From: Hirudinaria manillensis
Taxonomy: Eukaryota; Annelida; Clitellata; Hirudinida; Hirudinidae
Length of the DNA stretch: 64,000 nt
NCBI GenBank assembly: GCA_034509925.1
Contig: CM067530.1
Span: 6,692,001 to 6,756,000, forward strand
Direction: 5' to 3'
Under the pieces are notes generated by a model. It did no database searches, was not told the origin of the DNA, and was given only the letters and a program-made list of their open reading frames with translations. A program made the position numbers and the translations under genes. Positions 48,500 to 60,395 of the stretch are shown here, one piece after another (within the stretch, counting starts at the first letter, position 1; each line of letters starts with the position of its first letter).

Positions 48500-51386
48500 G
48501 TTTGGAGTTTCATGGTGGATCCAAGGATTAATTCCTTTCATATAATTTTACAAATAATTTAATTATACTTTTACAAATAATTCTAAATATATTCTTACTT
48601 TATACTTTTGCTTTTTAAGAGCTGCTTCTGTTTCCTAATAAAACATCGGTGATATTTTATTTCTTTTAATATTTTAAATTTTAAAACTGTAAATTTACAA
48701 GCTGGAAATGCCTATCGACGAGTGCGTTGACATCAACATCTTCGTCGTCCTCATCCTCAGATGGATTCAAGAGACACCTACTTTTAAATATAAATAAATT
48801 ACAATATTTTACGCACATTCTTCTTACGTATTAAACGTATTTACGTATTTAAATGAACGGCAATCTCTGCAGATATTATTTATAATTGGTTGAATTATGA
48901 ATATTTAGATAAATTCTCGTTAGAGACGAGGATAATTTAGACAGAAATTTGGCGGCGTTTGGAAAGATAAGCATAATTCCAGTTGACAGGTGCTTCCGAC
49001 GAGTATTTTTTTTTTTGAAAAAAAAGGACAAAAACTCAGAATAAAAGAAAGATTATTCAGTTTAATCAATCAAATCTAGTCTGCTTAACCGTAAGACGAC
49101 ATCAACAACAACAAGAGCAGCAGCAGAAACAATAGAAAGCTAAGCAAAGTTGTCATCCAAGATGGATCAACCTCCATCTAAGCCTAAAAACCCTGAACAT
49201 CCCATGTGGAAGATGTGAAGGAAGAGATGAAGGAAGGAATGGAAAGTAAAACCTGAATCCGTCGGGTCCATTGTCACCCAGTTGTCTGCCCCTCAAACAA
49301 GTGCACGGCAATTACCACCTCGAATCATTTGACTCGAGATCAGCGAATATTAAATTCAAGTATTATTTAATTATTTTTTTATTTCAATCAATTATTATTA
49401 AATTTTTATTTCATCAACATGAAAGAGGAAAAATGAAAATCCATTTTAAAGAATATACTTTCGCAAATAAAACTCTAAAATCAATTTAATGTCGAATTAT
49501 TTCCTTAAATCCATCTGAGACCTGAATGTACGCCAGTGGAACTGGAATCCAATCGAAAAGATGCAAAGATGTCAACCTTCCCCTGAATTCGTTCTACAAT
49601 TTCCATTTTATAGGAATTTTTTAACTGAACAACGAATTCTCCGCTTCAATCAAATCTCCGGACTCAATCACTTCAACTGATTGAACCAGTTCAACCAGTT
49701 CATTCACTTCATCCAATCACTGACATCGATGAGTGCTTTAACTACAAAGTCATCTCTTATTGTATTCTGCCCCCTGACGGGCTCTAAGAAAGAGACTCGT
49801 CATTCAAACAAGTGGAAAGAATACAAACAAGTATTTGTTCTGCCGTGTTTTCATCTTCGTCATTATTTCTTCCTCATTTTGTAGCATGAAACCTGTGTTT
49901 TGTTTTGTTTTAAGGTGTTCATAACTTGAAGCACAACTGACAATTGATCGACTTTTCCATCTTTCAACCGCAATAACATTTAAAACCATGAAACTTTGAA
50001 CCGCAAACCTCGAAAGAAGAAAACTACCATCTCAACGGCCACGAGTTAATTCGGCCAATTTGGGGGAAAATGAATGCAAAGCAATGAAAATCATTGCATG
50101 ATTTATAAAAGAGGTTCCATGTCTGGCATAAGTGCATTCAAGATTTACAATAATATACAAAAAATGGACCTGATGATTCCTTATTTTTCAGAATAACATG
50201 TAAGTTGCGCAGATCCAAAATCCTTTGGAACCAGCAACCTCACTTACTATGGTATGCAAATCAAGTTAACCTTAATTAGTATCTGCTAACATTACTCCAT
50301 CCCTAATACAAATCCAATCAATTCTTTACCCATTGCGCTCTAAACTTGAAAGAAATTCAAAAATATTCATTTCAAAACAATGTAATGTAATGGAATGTAA
50401 TTATAAATTTATTACCAAGAAACAATAATAAAATTGATAAACACAATTTAAAAATATATATAAAAAAAAGTCAACAATATGATTAAGGCTTTCCCTATCG
50501 CAGCCGCAGTCATTTTTTTGAAAGCAGGAAAGCTTTTTTTGTGGTGTTGATGCATGACATTGTGGTGACGTAGGAGAGGCACATGTACCTCATCATCGTC
50601 CTCCTCATCAGTTTTCCTCTCTCGTCCTGTCCTCGGACGTTGGCAGTGACGAACACGGCCATTCGATCCGGAAGTGGCATCCTGGTGACTTGATTCCACC
50701 ATCCAACAACAAGGTTTACGAAGAATCCCAGGACAAAAGCCACCTGTCAGAATAAATGAAGAGTCGACTGTGATGCAAAGCGCCTAATGTTTACCTCAAA
50801 TTAACCGGAATTAAAATGCTATTTTTATCGCAATATCTGGAAATCTTTTTTGAAAATCCTGAAATTGCAAATTTGTAAATGTATTTCGCGATCATTTCTG
50901 CTTAAATACAGTTTAATGCTAACATCTTTTGTCCTTCACTGAGTACGAAGTTGTAAAGAGCTGCCAAGATTTGGTAGGAAGTTTCAAATGTCAAAAAGTC
51001 CTTCCACATCAATTTGTAAATGATTCCTCGCCATCTGTCGACAATTATTGATCGAGTTAAAAAAAAAGGTTTTGTGGTAAACTCCATGATTTGCTTAAAG
51101 GCTTATAAAGAATTAGATTATTTATTTTCTTTACTGTGTGCAGCAGTTGAATTGATAAATTATGAAATCAATAACAAATTTTACTACCACGTTGATTGGG
51201 ATAAACAAAGAACAGAAACACCGATAGTAATGTTACTGTAAAATAATTTATTTAATAATTATTATTTATATTTACATAAATATTTAATATTCATTAGAGA
51301 GATAAAATTAGGTTTTACTTGGATAAAAGTTTCAGGAAACACAGAAAATCGGATGTGGCCGCTTCCCCTGCGTACGTGAAAGTCAT
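48500..51386 (-). pseudogene. Decayed tandem copy of bestrophin
   Basis: Recognisable exons in bestrophin order: 51386-51319 (MTFTYAGEAATSD, 68 bp like the intact gene), 51034-50924 (WRGIIYKLMWKDFL, same 111 bp), 50858-50806 (YCDKNSILIP), 50743 to about 50470 (FVLGFFVNLVVGWWNQ, RGQDERGKLMRRTMMRYM), about 49950-49730 (QNKYLFV, TSLFLRARQG), 49593-49522 (FDWIPVPLAYIQ), about 49320-49200 (traces of VVIAVHLF), about 48782-48702 (CLLNPSEDEDDEDVDVN, lacking the usual FG), about 48540-48500 (LGSTM). Lesions: an extra A in exon 3 (six-A run, 50846-50851), a lost A in the A-run of exon 4, TGA for the conserved TGG in exon 5 plus a frame change there, and a further stop and frame change in the seventh exon. 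Exon 3 could be rescued by a downstream acceptor, the others not obviously. Two lesions are in A-runs, where sequencing error is possible; the rest argue for true decay. Confidence 0.87.
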
Positions 51387-52467
51387 TCCTCTAACGGTTG
51401 ATGGAAACGCTGTGGTTTTATGTGCGGAGAAGATGATCTTATTAAGTCCTCTCCTGTTACTTCACGCCTTTGCAGAAATTGATTTGCAGGGTCACCTGAA
51501 TGATCGAATTGTTCAACAATCTGAGTTAATTATCCATCAAAACTATTCTTTAAGCAGAAAACTTGGCGAAGAAATGTGAGCTTTCTTCCCCATCCATTCA
51601 TCGATAGGTCTCATCTACCTTAATCTCCTGTACAAATAATCAAGTCTCTTCTGGGTTCAGTAAATTCGTTATCACAGTTTCTCACTTCTCCTTATCCTTG
51701 CCTTCCTCCCTTTAGGTAAACAAAGCCAAATGAGTGATCGCAAAAATGGCATTATCTATTCCGGAAATTTGAACAAATGAATATTTGACGCAGAATGGCT
51801 TCGTTTAAACCGTCAATAATTACCATATTTAAAGAGATTTGATATTGCAAACATAAAATGAATCTGTTTATCAGAGCACAACAAATTGCAAATTAGTTAA
51901 AGAGATCCACTTCCCTTGAAAGTGATGAGTGACCTGCAATAAGCTTATAATTCTCAATCGCTTGTTTGTATTATGTCCTTATTTAGTCTAAACATTGTTA
52001 TGTATATCAACATTATCTTCTCAATTAAATCATAGGCTTCCACGACCAATTTATTTTTATGTTATTTCTTAACCTAATTTAATTGTAATTTAGGATGGTT
52101 TAACGAAACTAAATTTATATGATAAACCACTCCTTTTCAATTCATAGCCACATTTTAAAAATGCTCTTTTAAACATTTCTACTGAATCTGAAAAGCAATC
52201 TTCGTCTAGCTTCCACAAGCTACACTTGTACTGAAACATTTGGTTTAATTCCCGATGCTTTCCTAAACAGTCTACGTATGGTGCGGATATAGAAATAACT
52301 TCAAACAAAATTATGAAGCTTCTAATTTTAAATATTTGTGTCATCTTGTAAACAAATTTTTATTAAATTCATTTCATAATGACAATGTTGTCAAATTATT
52401 TGCGACATGGTAAGGGACATCACTTTTCAAGCACTTGAAGCGATTAGCTTGTGATCAAACAAAGTTG
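51387..52467. other. Divergent intergenic space between decayed bestrophin and phosphatase 1
   Basis: No coding signal. It would have contained the promoters of both divergent genes. Confidence 0.5.
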
Positions 52468-52478
52468 ATCATATGATC
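52467..52478. promoter_or_regulatory. Shared palindrome upstream of phosphatase 1
   Basis: GATCATATGATC, a perfect 12-bp palindrome with a CATATG E-box core, begins 74 bp before the start codon. The 10-bp core ATCATATGAT recurs upstream of the other two copies. Probably a binding site for a dimeric factor (inference). Confidence 0.55.
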
Positions 52479-52540
52479 GATGCTTCAAAAGGACGAGAAA
52501 AGGACCATTCTGATGATTGATGAACAACTAAATTTCTGAA

Positions 52541-55191
52541 ATGATCATTCCAATCATTTTAACGGTTTTAAACATTTGTGCAGTATACGGACGCCCTGAA
52601 ATATACACTCATCCTGAGCAAATTCATCTCTCATATGGATGTTATTATCAGTTTCTGTGATTTATTTTTGCCTTTATCTACTCTAGTAAATACGGAGTAC
52701 TTTAGTAAATGGAGTCAATTGTATTAGTGTTTGATTTGCATTATGAACAAAGAAATTTTTAAAAGATGTCATAGTTTAGAGTTTGTTTAAGTGACATTTA
52801 TTAATTTCAGATCATGAAAGTGAAATGGTTGTCACATGGGTGACACAGGATAATGCAAAAGGAACGGTCGTGGAATACGGCAGCCACAGAGGAGGAGTTT
52901 TAAGTGATGTAGTTAAAGGTACGTCGTCCGTCTTCACTGACGATGGATTGGAAAGGCGTGAGTTCCACATCCACAGAGCCACTTTGAAGAGTTTAATACC
53001 TGGAGAAGAATATAGTAAGTTCAACTTAAAAACTTTTTCGAATGAACAAAAGTTTGGTCACCTCACATTAAATGAACTCCTTGCAGTTTATCATGTTGGG
53101 AGTGATTTCGGTGGCTGGAGTGATGTTTTTACCTTCCGAGCCATGAAAAGTGGAACCGATTGGAGTCCAACTCTAGTTTTCATGGGAGACATGGGAAATG
53201 TCAATGCCAAATCAACTCCATCTCTCCAAAAGGAAGTCCAAAAAAAGAAATTTGATGCCATTTTTCATGTAGGTTGGTATCAAGAAAGGATTGTATTTTT
53301 ATGAGGTGCTTAAAAATTCAGTCACATTAAATTTACGTCCTTTTGCATGCAGGAGATTTTGCTTACGACTTTGATGATGTGAGTTTGAGACATTGGCATT
53401 GATATTAATAATCAATTTAATTTTATTGGAATGTTTTATTTTTTTAATTTTATTTGCTCAAGGATAATGCCAAGGTTGGTGATGCTTATATGAATCAGAT
53501 ACAGTCTTTTGCTGCTTACATTCCTTACATGACGGTCGTTGGTAACCACGAGATGGCCTAGTTGGTGATTAATAATTTTAATAATCAGTTTTTAAATATT
53601 TAACGTTTTGTTTATCTTTCAATTATTCAGCAACTTCTCAAATTACAAGAACAGATTCACCATGCCTGGAGGAGATGGTAATGGCATGTTCTACAGGTTG
53701 GTCCTGTAACAAGATGTCCTCAAAAATAATAAATTATTATAATTTCATTGAAAAAAAAGTTAAATGAATTGAATTAGACCAGGTTTGTTATGTAATTTTT
53801 AAATGTTTGTTTATATATAATTATGAAATGCCGTGGAATGTATTCCGGTCATATTTTTAATCGTCAGCATGAATATCGGCCCACTGCATCTGATCGCCTT
53901 TTCCTCCGAGTTCTATTACTTCACCCAGTACGGATGGCATCAAATCATCGAGCAATACAAATGGCTGGAAAAGGACCTTAAAGTTGAGATGGATATTTCA
54001 AACATTTGTTTCAATTTTGACGTCCATCGATGTCCTCCAGGAAGCGAACAAGCCCGAGAACAGGGCCAAGCAGCCTTGGATCATCACCATGTGCCACAGA
54101 CCTTTGTACTGCTCCAATAGCAATGATCCAGAGCATTGTGGAAACATGGACAACATGGTATTTATCAATTATCATTTTGAATGAGATAAAAAAAACTAAG
54201 ATGTTACAGCATTGGTTGATTTGGACTCATTGTGAACACTGTTTCTCTATAATTTCTTATTTCATTTCACTTGAACTTCGATCTTGGAGTTCGTTTTATA
54301 ACTGACCCCGTACGCAGATACGCGTAGGAGTTCCGGGAAGTCACGAGTACAGCATCGAAGATTTACTGTACAAGTACGGAGTCGACATCCACTTCCAAGC
54401 ACACGAGCATTCGTACGAAAGAACGTGGCCGGTCTACAATCTGACTGTGAGTACGATGGATCGATGAATGAATGGATGGATTAAATGCGCTAAATTTCAG
54501 TTTGACCTCGTTAGTCTGACCCCGAATAAAATATGTGTAATTGAAACTTGTATTTCTTGTATTCAAAAGCCATGATTTTAGGTTTGCAATGGAACATTTG
54601 GGAATCCATACAGGAATCCAAGAGCCCCAATTCACATAGTCACTGGATCTGGTGTAAGATCTGGTGTTATATTTTTTTTAATATGAAGGAAGTGATTAAT
54701 TTTATATTTATTAATGGCTTAATTAATTATTATTAAACATTATTAATTGAATTATGTTGTTAATGGAGTCTTCCTGAAAAATAAAAATATTGTCTACAAA
54801 GAAATTTTAAATTGGCATCCGTTCTTAGACGTGGTCCTCAAGTTTTGATTCATTTCAGGGATGCAAGGAGGGTGTTGATCCTTTTGTAAAAGCTCCAGCT
54901 CCGTGGAGTGCTTTCCAGAGTGATGATTATGGCTATACGATCATGAAAGTGGCCAACAAGACGCATTTATTACTCAGCCAAATATCTGTAGATAAGGTTA
55001 AACATCTTGAATCTTGCATAACTCTGATTTTGTAGTGCTATCTATCATAATATTTTGATCAGGATTGTTTTGTCATTGACTCCATCACTATCGAGAAGGA
55101 CTTTCATGGAATGGGTTCTTATGACTGTCACAAGTTCCATAAATTTCAAGTGAAGCAGGACTTGTTCAAGAAAATATTTGCCAGACTATGA
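52541..55191 (+). CDS. Purple acid phosphatase, type 7 family, copy 1
   Basis: A secreted binuclear-metal phosphatase. Exons: 52541-52640, 52811-53014, 53087-53272, 53353-53378, 53463-53560, 53631-53696, 53868-53982, 54041-54157, 54318-54446, 54582-54653, 54859-54996, 55063-55191; 459 residues, all phases fit. The signal peptide is about MIIPIILTVLNICAVYG. After it: EQIHLSYG, EMVVTWVT, and the five metal motifs FMGDMG, GDFAYDFD, GNHE, TMCHRP and AHEHSYER. The first Gly of the usual GHEH is Ala here; the metal-binding histidines remain. It has the family Cys in GSGGCKEG after VCNGT, which copies 2 and 3 lack. The C-terminal tail is about 12 residues longer than in its neighbours. It is the most diverged of the three and shows no TATA box, unlike copies 2 and 3. 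Confidence 0.93.
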
Positions 55192-57039
55192 CTTCAGTTA
55201 AAACATTTTTATTGACTTGACTTTTTTTCTTATGTTTATATAATCTAGTAAACTAACTTAACAGTGTTTTAATCATTTAATAGTGAAAATATGAAAATTA
55301 CTTCTTTTGGACGTGTTACAGGATATTCTTTGAAAATCAGAAATGAGAAGGATGATTTGACATCTACAATGGATAGTATTTTCACTAAGCTGTGATGATT
55401 TAATTTTGAACAGATTAAATCTTTATTGACCTGACTCTTGATCTTGTACAAAGTGGCAAATTAAAAGAGCGATTATTTTTAATGGGTGGCACTATTATCA
55501 TATAAGATCCCTCAGTTAGAAGGCCCTATAGTCTTAAAAATAATTATTTCTACAAATCGTTTTTCTCGGGAGTTATCCGTTGATCAGACTTTCTATTTTG
55601 ATTCGTGGCCATTTATTAAGCCCTTGAGCTGTTTTGTATAAGATATAAACTGATAAACGAGAAGGTAAACAACGAATTGGTTAAAGCATTGCACGATTTG
55701 GTTATTTCTTGATTAACGCCAGCTGTAGAATTTGTGTTTGTAGCCGTCTGAAGATGGTCGCATTTCAAATTTCTGTAAACATTGGAATGAATGCATCCTA
55801 ATATGTCTTTCAGTGAGTTTTTGTATTGGAATGTAGCGTAAGTAATAGAAGGAGAAACATATTGACTCTTAACGGCTTAAAATATCAAAAGAGCAAAACT
55901 GCAGTACATGATGTTGGAAGAAAAGCTATGAGGTAAAATGGTACAAGATCACGAATCTTCTTATTACAAAATCTTCTGGGGGTAGCTTCCCTTGATGCAG
56001 AAATTTCCAGGGAGGTGTAGAACCCTACTGGAACAGAGTTGGTGAAAGATATCTTACGTCTATTGCAATTCCGCAATTATTTGCGCATTAACCACATCAA
56101 TAAACCTGCCCTCGAGCGCAACAAGTCCCTGTTTAACTAATTATTTATGCTTCAATTATTTACGCAATGTTTATCTCATAAATTGAAACAATTCAAGCAA
56201 ATGTTAAGAGTCAAGTGAAAGAAGTAATTTGGCATTGATTGATCATAGGTAAGCCAATCAATCTTACGTCGAAAGTCTTGCATTCACTCGTGCTCCACGA
56301 GTGATGGCACCCACATCACTGGCAACTCCACTAATGATGATTCACTTGTGTACTAATTCAGTTACTAATAATTGATTGTGTTGCCATTAATAATTCCATT
56401 GTGAATTACTAAGTAAACATTTATACAGAATTTTTAAAATTCTTTTTTTCTTGTTTCTTGTTTACCGCTTTCAAAATATTAAATTGGATTGTATTGAATA
56501 GTGTTTTCATTACTTTCGATTCGATGGTTAATTTATTTCGGTATTCATTCACGAATAAATAAACAAGAATTTTTTTTATTAAACTCAGGTATTGTTACAT
56601 AAATAAATAAATAAAAGGCCCGGGCATCAAACGGAAAGTTTAATTGGCTCTGATGGTTTCACTTTTGCAAAAAAAATTCCATTTACTTAAAATAACATTT
56701 GCGCTTAAAAAAATCTGTGACGATTCAGTTATTAAATTTAATTTGAAATGCTGGTTACCTGAATATTTAAACAAGATCATATTTGAATAAAAAGCTACAT
56801 TTATTGAAGAAACAAATACTAAACGTTATGCAGCTTTGTGCCAAAAATTATCATAGTAAAAATATTCGGAAACTACAAAATCTGATCGAAGTTCTCTGTA
56901 ATTTTGAAAGTCACCTGATCAGATTTTACATCGTTTTCAACTTAAAGCATTAATTTGTCCTGTTGTAAAATTATTTTTATAAATTCATTAACTCTGTAAA
57001 CATTGGATTGAATGTTAATTGCCTGGGGAGACGCCCGCG
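55192..57039. other. Spacer between phosphatase copies 1 and 2
   Basis: No gene, no large repeat. AT-rich with short ATAAATAAAT and T-runs. The poly(A) signal of copy 1 was not pinned down. Confidence 0.5.
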
Positions 57040-57049
57040 ATCATATGAT
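57040..57049. promoter_or_regulatory. Shared palindrome upstream of phosphatase 2
   Basis: ATCATATGAT, preceded by G, 63 bp upstream of the start codon and 11 bp before the TATA box. Same core as upstream of copies 1 and 3. Confidence 0.6.
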
Positions 57050-57060
57050 TTAGAGCAACA

Positions 57061-57067
57061 TATAAAA
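57061..57067 (+). promoter_or_regulatory. TATA box of phosphatase 2
   Basis: TATAAAA beginning 42 bp before the ATG. Copy 3 has the same motif at the same distance. Confidence 0.7.
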
Positions 57068-57102
57068 GATAGATTGATGTCGTAATAATTCAGAAAACAG
57101 AC

Positions 57103-59919
57103 ATGTTTCTCTTAGCGTTTGTCTTGTCGCTTGGTTGCCTGGGCATCCAAGGGCGTCCAGAACTATTTACTCAGCCTGAACAAATTCATCTCTCTTATGG
57201 ATGTGAGTTTTTTCAGTAAAAATTCCAAAATTTAGCAATAATTTTACGAGGCCAAAATAGCATTTGAATCTCTTTATATCTTATTCAACTTTTTGACTTA
57301 TTTCAGATAATGAAACTGAAATGGTTGTGACTTGGGTAACGTTGGATGACGCCAAAGGTTCTATTGTGGAGTATGGCTCAAAGGAAGGAGGAGTTCTGGA
57401 TAAAGTCTCCGAGAGCCACATGACCTTTTTTGAAGACAGCGGATTAAAAATGCGAACGATTCAAATTCACAGGGCTACCATGACAAATCTTATCCCAGGC
57501 CATGAATACAGTGAGTTATCATTCAATCGAGCTATTTGCCAATACAATTATTTTGGACGGCTATTTCAATCCCTCGGGCTTCTTTGCCAGTTTATCATGT
57601 GGGTAGTGACGACGGTGGATGGAGTGGCATGTTCTCCTTCCGTGCCATGAGAAACGATAGCGAATGGAGTCCAACCCTTGCCTTGGTTGGAGACATGGGA
57701 AACAGGAGAGGTGTATCCGCGCCTTACCTCCAAAAAGGAGCCCAGAGCAAGAAATACGATGCTGTTATTCATATTGGTTAGTATTTTTAAATGCATTTAT
57801 TCTTATAACCAAATTTTTAAACTTAAATTAATTTACTGGTCACATAGCAAAGTAAAGCAATAATTGCGAAGATTTATTAAATATTTTATGCAAAAATAAA
57901 CATGTAAATAAAAGAAAAACAAATAAATCCGCGGGAATATCTTTCTCATAATATTTTTTACTATACTTAAACAGGTGATTTGGCCTATAATTTCGACACC
58001 GTGAGTAAACAAAATGTGATTTGAATATCCTGTCAGTCAAGATTCTTAAAACAAAGTTGTCGATTTATCGACATTAATTTTAATAGAATGAAGGCCTTCG
58101 TGGAGATACGTACATGAAGCAAGTACAACCATTTGCTGCTTATGTTCCATACATGACTTGTGTGGGAAACCATGAAAACATGTAGTTAGTATCCTTTTAT
58201 TGTCATCTTATTTATAATATTTTAATAATATATATATTTTATTAATTAATAATATTTTTAAATCAATTTAACGCTGATTAATATTTAGTCGTTGAGGTAG
58301 CGAGACTTTGTTAAAATTAATTTCTTAATTTTTCTAACAGCAACTTCTCCAACTACAAAAATAGATTTACAATGCCAGGAGGTGATGGAGAGGGCATATT
58401 CTACAGGTACACAATTAATGTTATTATTATTTATACATGTATGTATACTTGGTAAATGTAAATGTATGCTGGTAAATGATGGTTATTATTTAATGATCAA
58501 CGTTAGAGAGATATGAATACTTACCTCTTTAATAATTTTATACCACAGGAAAAACTAAATATCTAATAGTAATGACATGATAGAAAGAAAAATATCACGA
58601 TTTTCAATTTCCTTTATTAGCTGAAACTGAAAGCAAAACAACTTAGTTTTATTAATCTTACATTCATATTATTGATATCAACATAATGATATTAATCATA
58701 ATATGAGATTACCAAGAGTTTGTTTAATATGTAAATTGAAAAAATTTCAAGTGTAAACATCGGACCTATTCATTTTGTTGCCTTTTCCTCGGAATTGTAT
58801 TACTTCACCATTTATGGCCATGGTCAGATTCCTGTTCAATATGAATGGCTGGAAAGAGACTTGCAGGTAAACTTACATTCGCTCGATACAAAAATTAACG
58901 ACATTTCATAATGAGTGATTTTATTGAATTTACTTTAATTGCCAGGAAGCCAACAAACCCGAAAACAGAGCAAAACAGCCTTGGATCATAACAATGTGTC
59001 ACAGACCTATGTATTGCTCCAACGGCGACCGTGATCATTGCGGATTCGTAGAAAATACGGTAAAATTGAATCTAAATTCAATCTAAATTGCTTCTTTCAT
59101 GACATATAAAACATACTAATTTCTTATCTCAGATAAGGGTAGGAATTCCAAAGACTCACGAGTACGGTATCGAAGACCTTCTCTACAAGTATGGAGTTGA
59201 CATTCATTTCCAAGGTCACGAGCACTCATACGAACGCATGTGGCCCGTTTACAACCACACTGTAAGTAAAGCAACATGCAAATTTGAAATGTCAAATATT
59301 TTATTAAATCGCCGACTTTGATTCCATCAGGTTTGCAATGGAACAAAAGAAAACCCTTACAAGAACCCAAGAGCTCCCATTCACATCCTTTCAGGAGCAG
59401 GAGTAGGGATAACTTTATTTCTATGAACAATTATTAAAATATATAGAAATAAAGATTTACTACTCATTAGAGATCACTTTAATTGCTTATTAAAATGGAC
59501 CGTGTAGAAATATTTGATATTAAATGTAAGAATCTTAATTTTAAAAAAGGGAAATCAAGAACCTAAAGATGAATTCATAGATGATCTTCCTCACTGGAGT
59601 GCAGCTCAAATCAAGGAATTTGGATACACAATTATGAAAGTTGCGAACAGCACACATATTTTCATTGATCAAATATCGGTTGAAAGGGTACGTTTTAAAG
59701 ATTTCGAATAAATAGATCATTAATTACTCGTATTATCTGTTAGTTCTTTTTTGGATAAGATTCCGTAAAGTGATATAAAACATTATATTTGGACTTTCGA
59801 ACAATGTTTTATTTTATTTTTTTCAGAACGGTGAAATTGTGGATTCCATTGTGGTGGAAAAGCATGCTCATGGAGCAGGTCTGTACGACTGCCACCAGAA
59901 AGACCAGAAAGCAGAATAA
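57103..59919 (+). CDS. Purple acid phosphatase, type 7 family, copy 2
   Basis: Secreted metallophosphatase of 446 residues. Exons: 57103-57202, 57307-57510, 57591-57776, 57975-58000, 58087-58184, 58341-58406, 58752-58866, 58946-59059, 59133-59261, 59331-59402, 59550-59687, 59827-59919, all phase-compatible. The signal peptide is MFLLAFVLSLGCLGIQG. An N-terminal Ig/fibronectin-like part (EMVVTWVTLDDAKGS) precedes the metallophosphatase core: GDMG (Asp136), GDLAY (Asp165, Tyr168), GNHE (Asn200), MCHRP (His284), GHEH (331-334). All seven expected metal ligands are present, so it should be active. The family Cys after VCNGT is lost: GAG is followed by GNQE. TATA box and palindrome lie upstream; an AATAAA overlaps the stop and another follows at 59960. 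The ATG is set by the signal peptide and identical leader in copy 3. Confidence 0.94.
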
Positions 59920-60334
59920 ATGTTTTTTTTTAATAATTTTGTTTTTAATTCTAAATTATAATAAAAGTTTCTTCCTGTATCAAAGAAAAATTGAGAACGT
60001 TTAAATATATTTCATTTTACTGAGTTTGGGAATTATTGATGAGAACAATTGAAAATAAAATTGACATTGGAGTTGTCAGATTCCTTCGTTCACAAATAAT
60101 AAAGCAAATATTCATAAATTCGGTAAGAACTTTAGATCTCCACATCGCATGAAAGTATGGATCGCATAAAAAGTTAAGAAATTCTGAAAGCAAAACCTAT
60201 TCAATCAATTAATTTGCGAATAAAATCACTACATTAGGTAAACATTTGGATATGTATATTTGATCCACCATTTTATAAATTCATCAACTCTGTAAACACT
60301 TCCTTGAAGGCTAATTAGTTGGGAGACTCCCGTG

Positions 60335-60344
60335 ATCATATGAT
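60335..60344. promoter_or_regulatory. Shared palindrome upstream of phosphatase 3
   Basis: ATCATATGAT, 61 bp before the start codon and 9 bp before the TATA box, within a longer block of similarity to the copy 2 promoter (about 60280-60395). Confidence 0.6.
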
Positions 60345-60353
60345 TTAGCGCTT

Positions 60354-60360
60354 TATAAAA
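60354..60360 (+). promoter_or_regulatory. TATA box of phosphatase 3
   Basis: TATAAAA starting 42 bp before the ATG, the same spacing as copy 2. The leader CAGAAAACAGAC before the ATG is also the same in both. Confidence 0.7.
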
Positions 60361-60395
60361 GATGGATCGTTGTCGTAATAGCTCAGAAAACAGAC

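Noticed and set aside
59116-59430. Antisense Cys-rich frame opposite phosphatase exons (and its twin at 62271-62534)
   Set aside because: A shadow of exons 9-10 in another frame; present twice only because the exons are duplicated.
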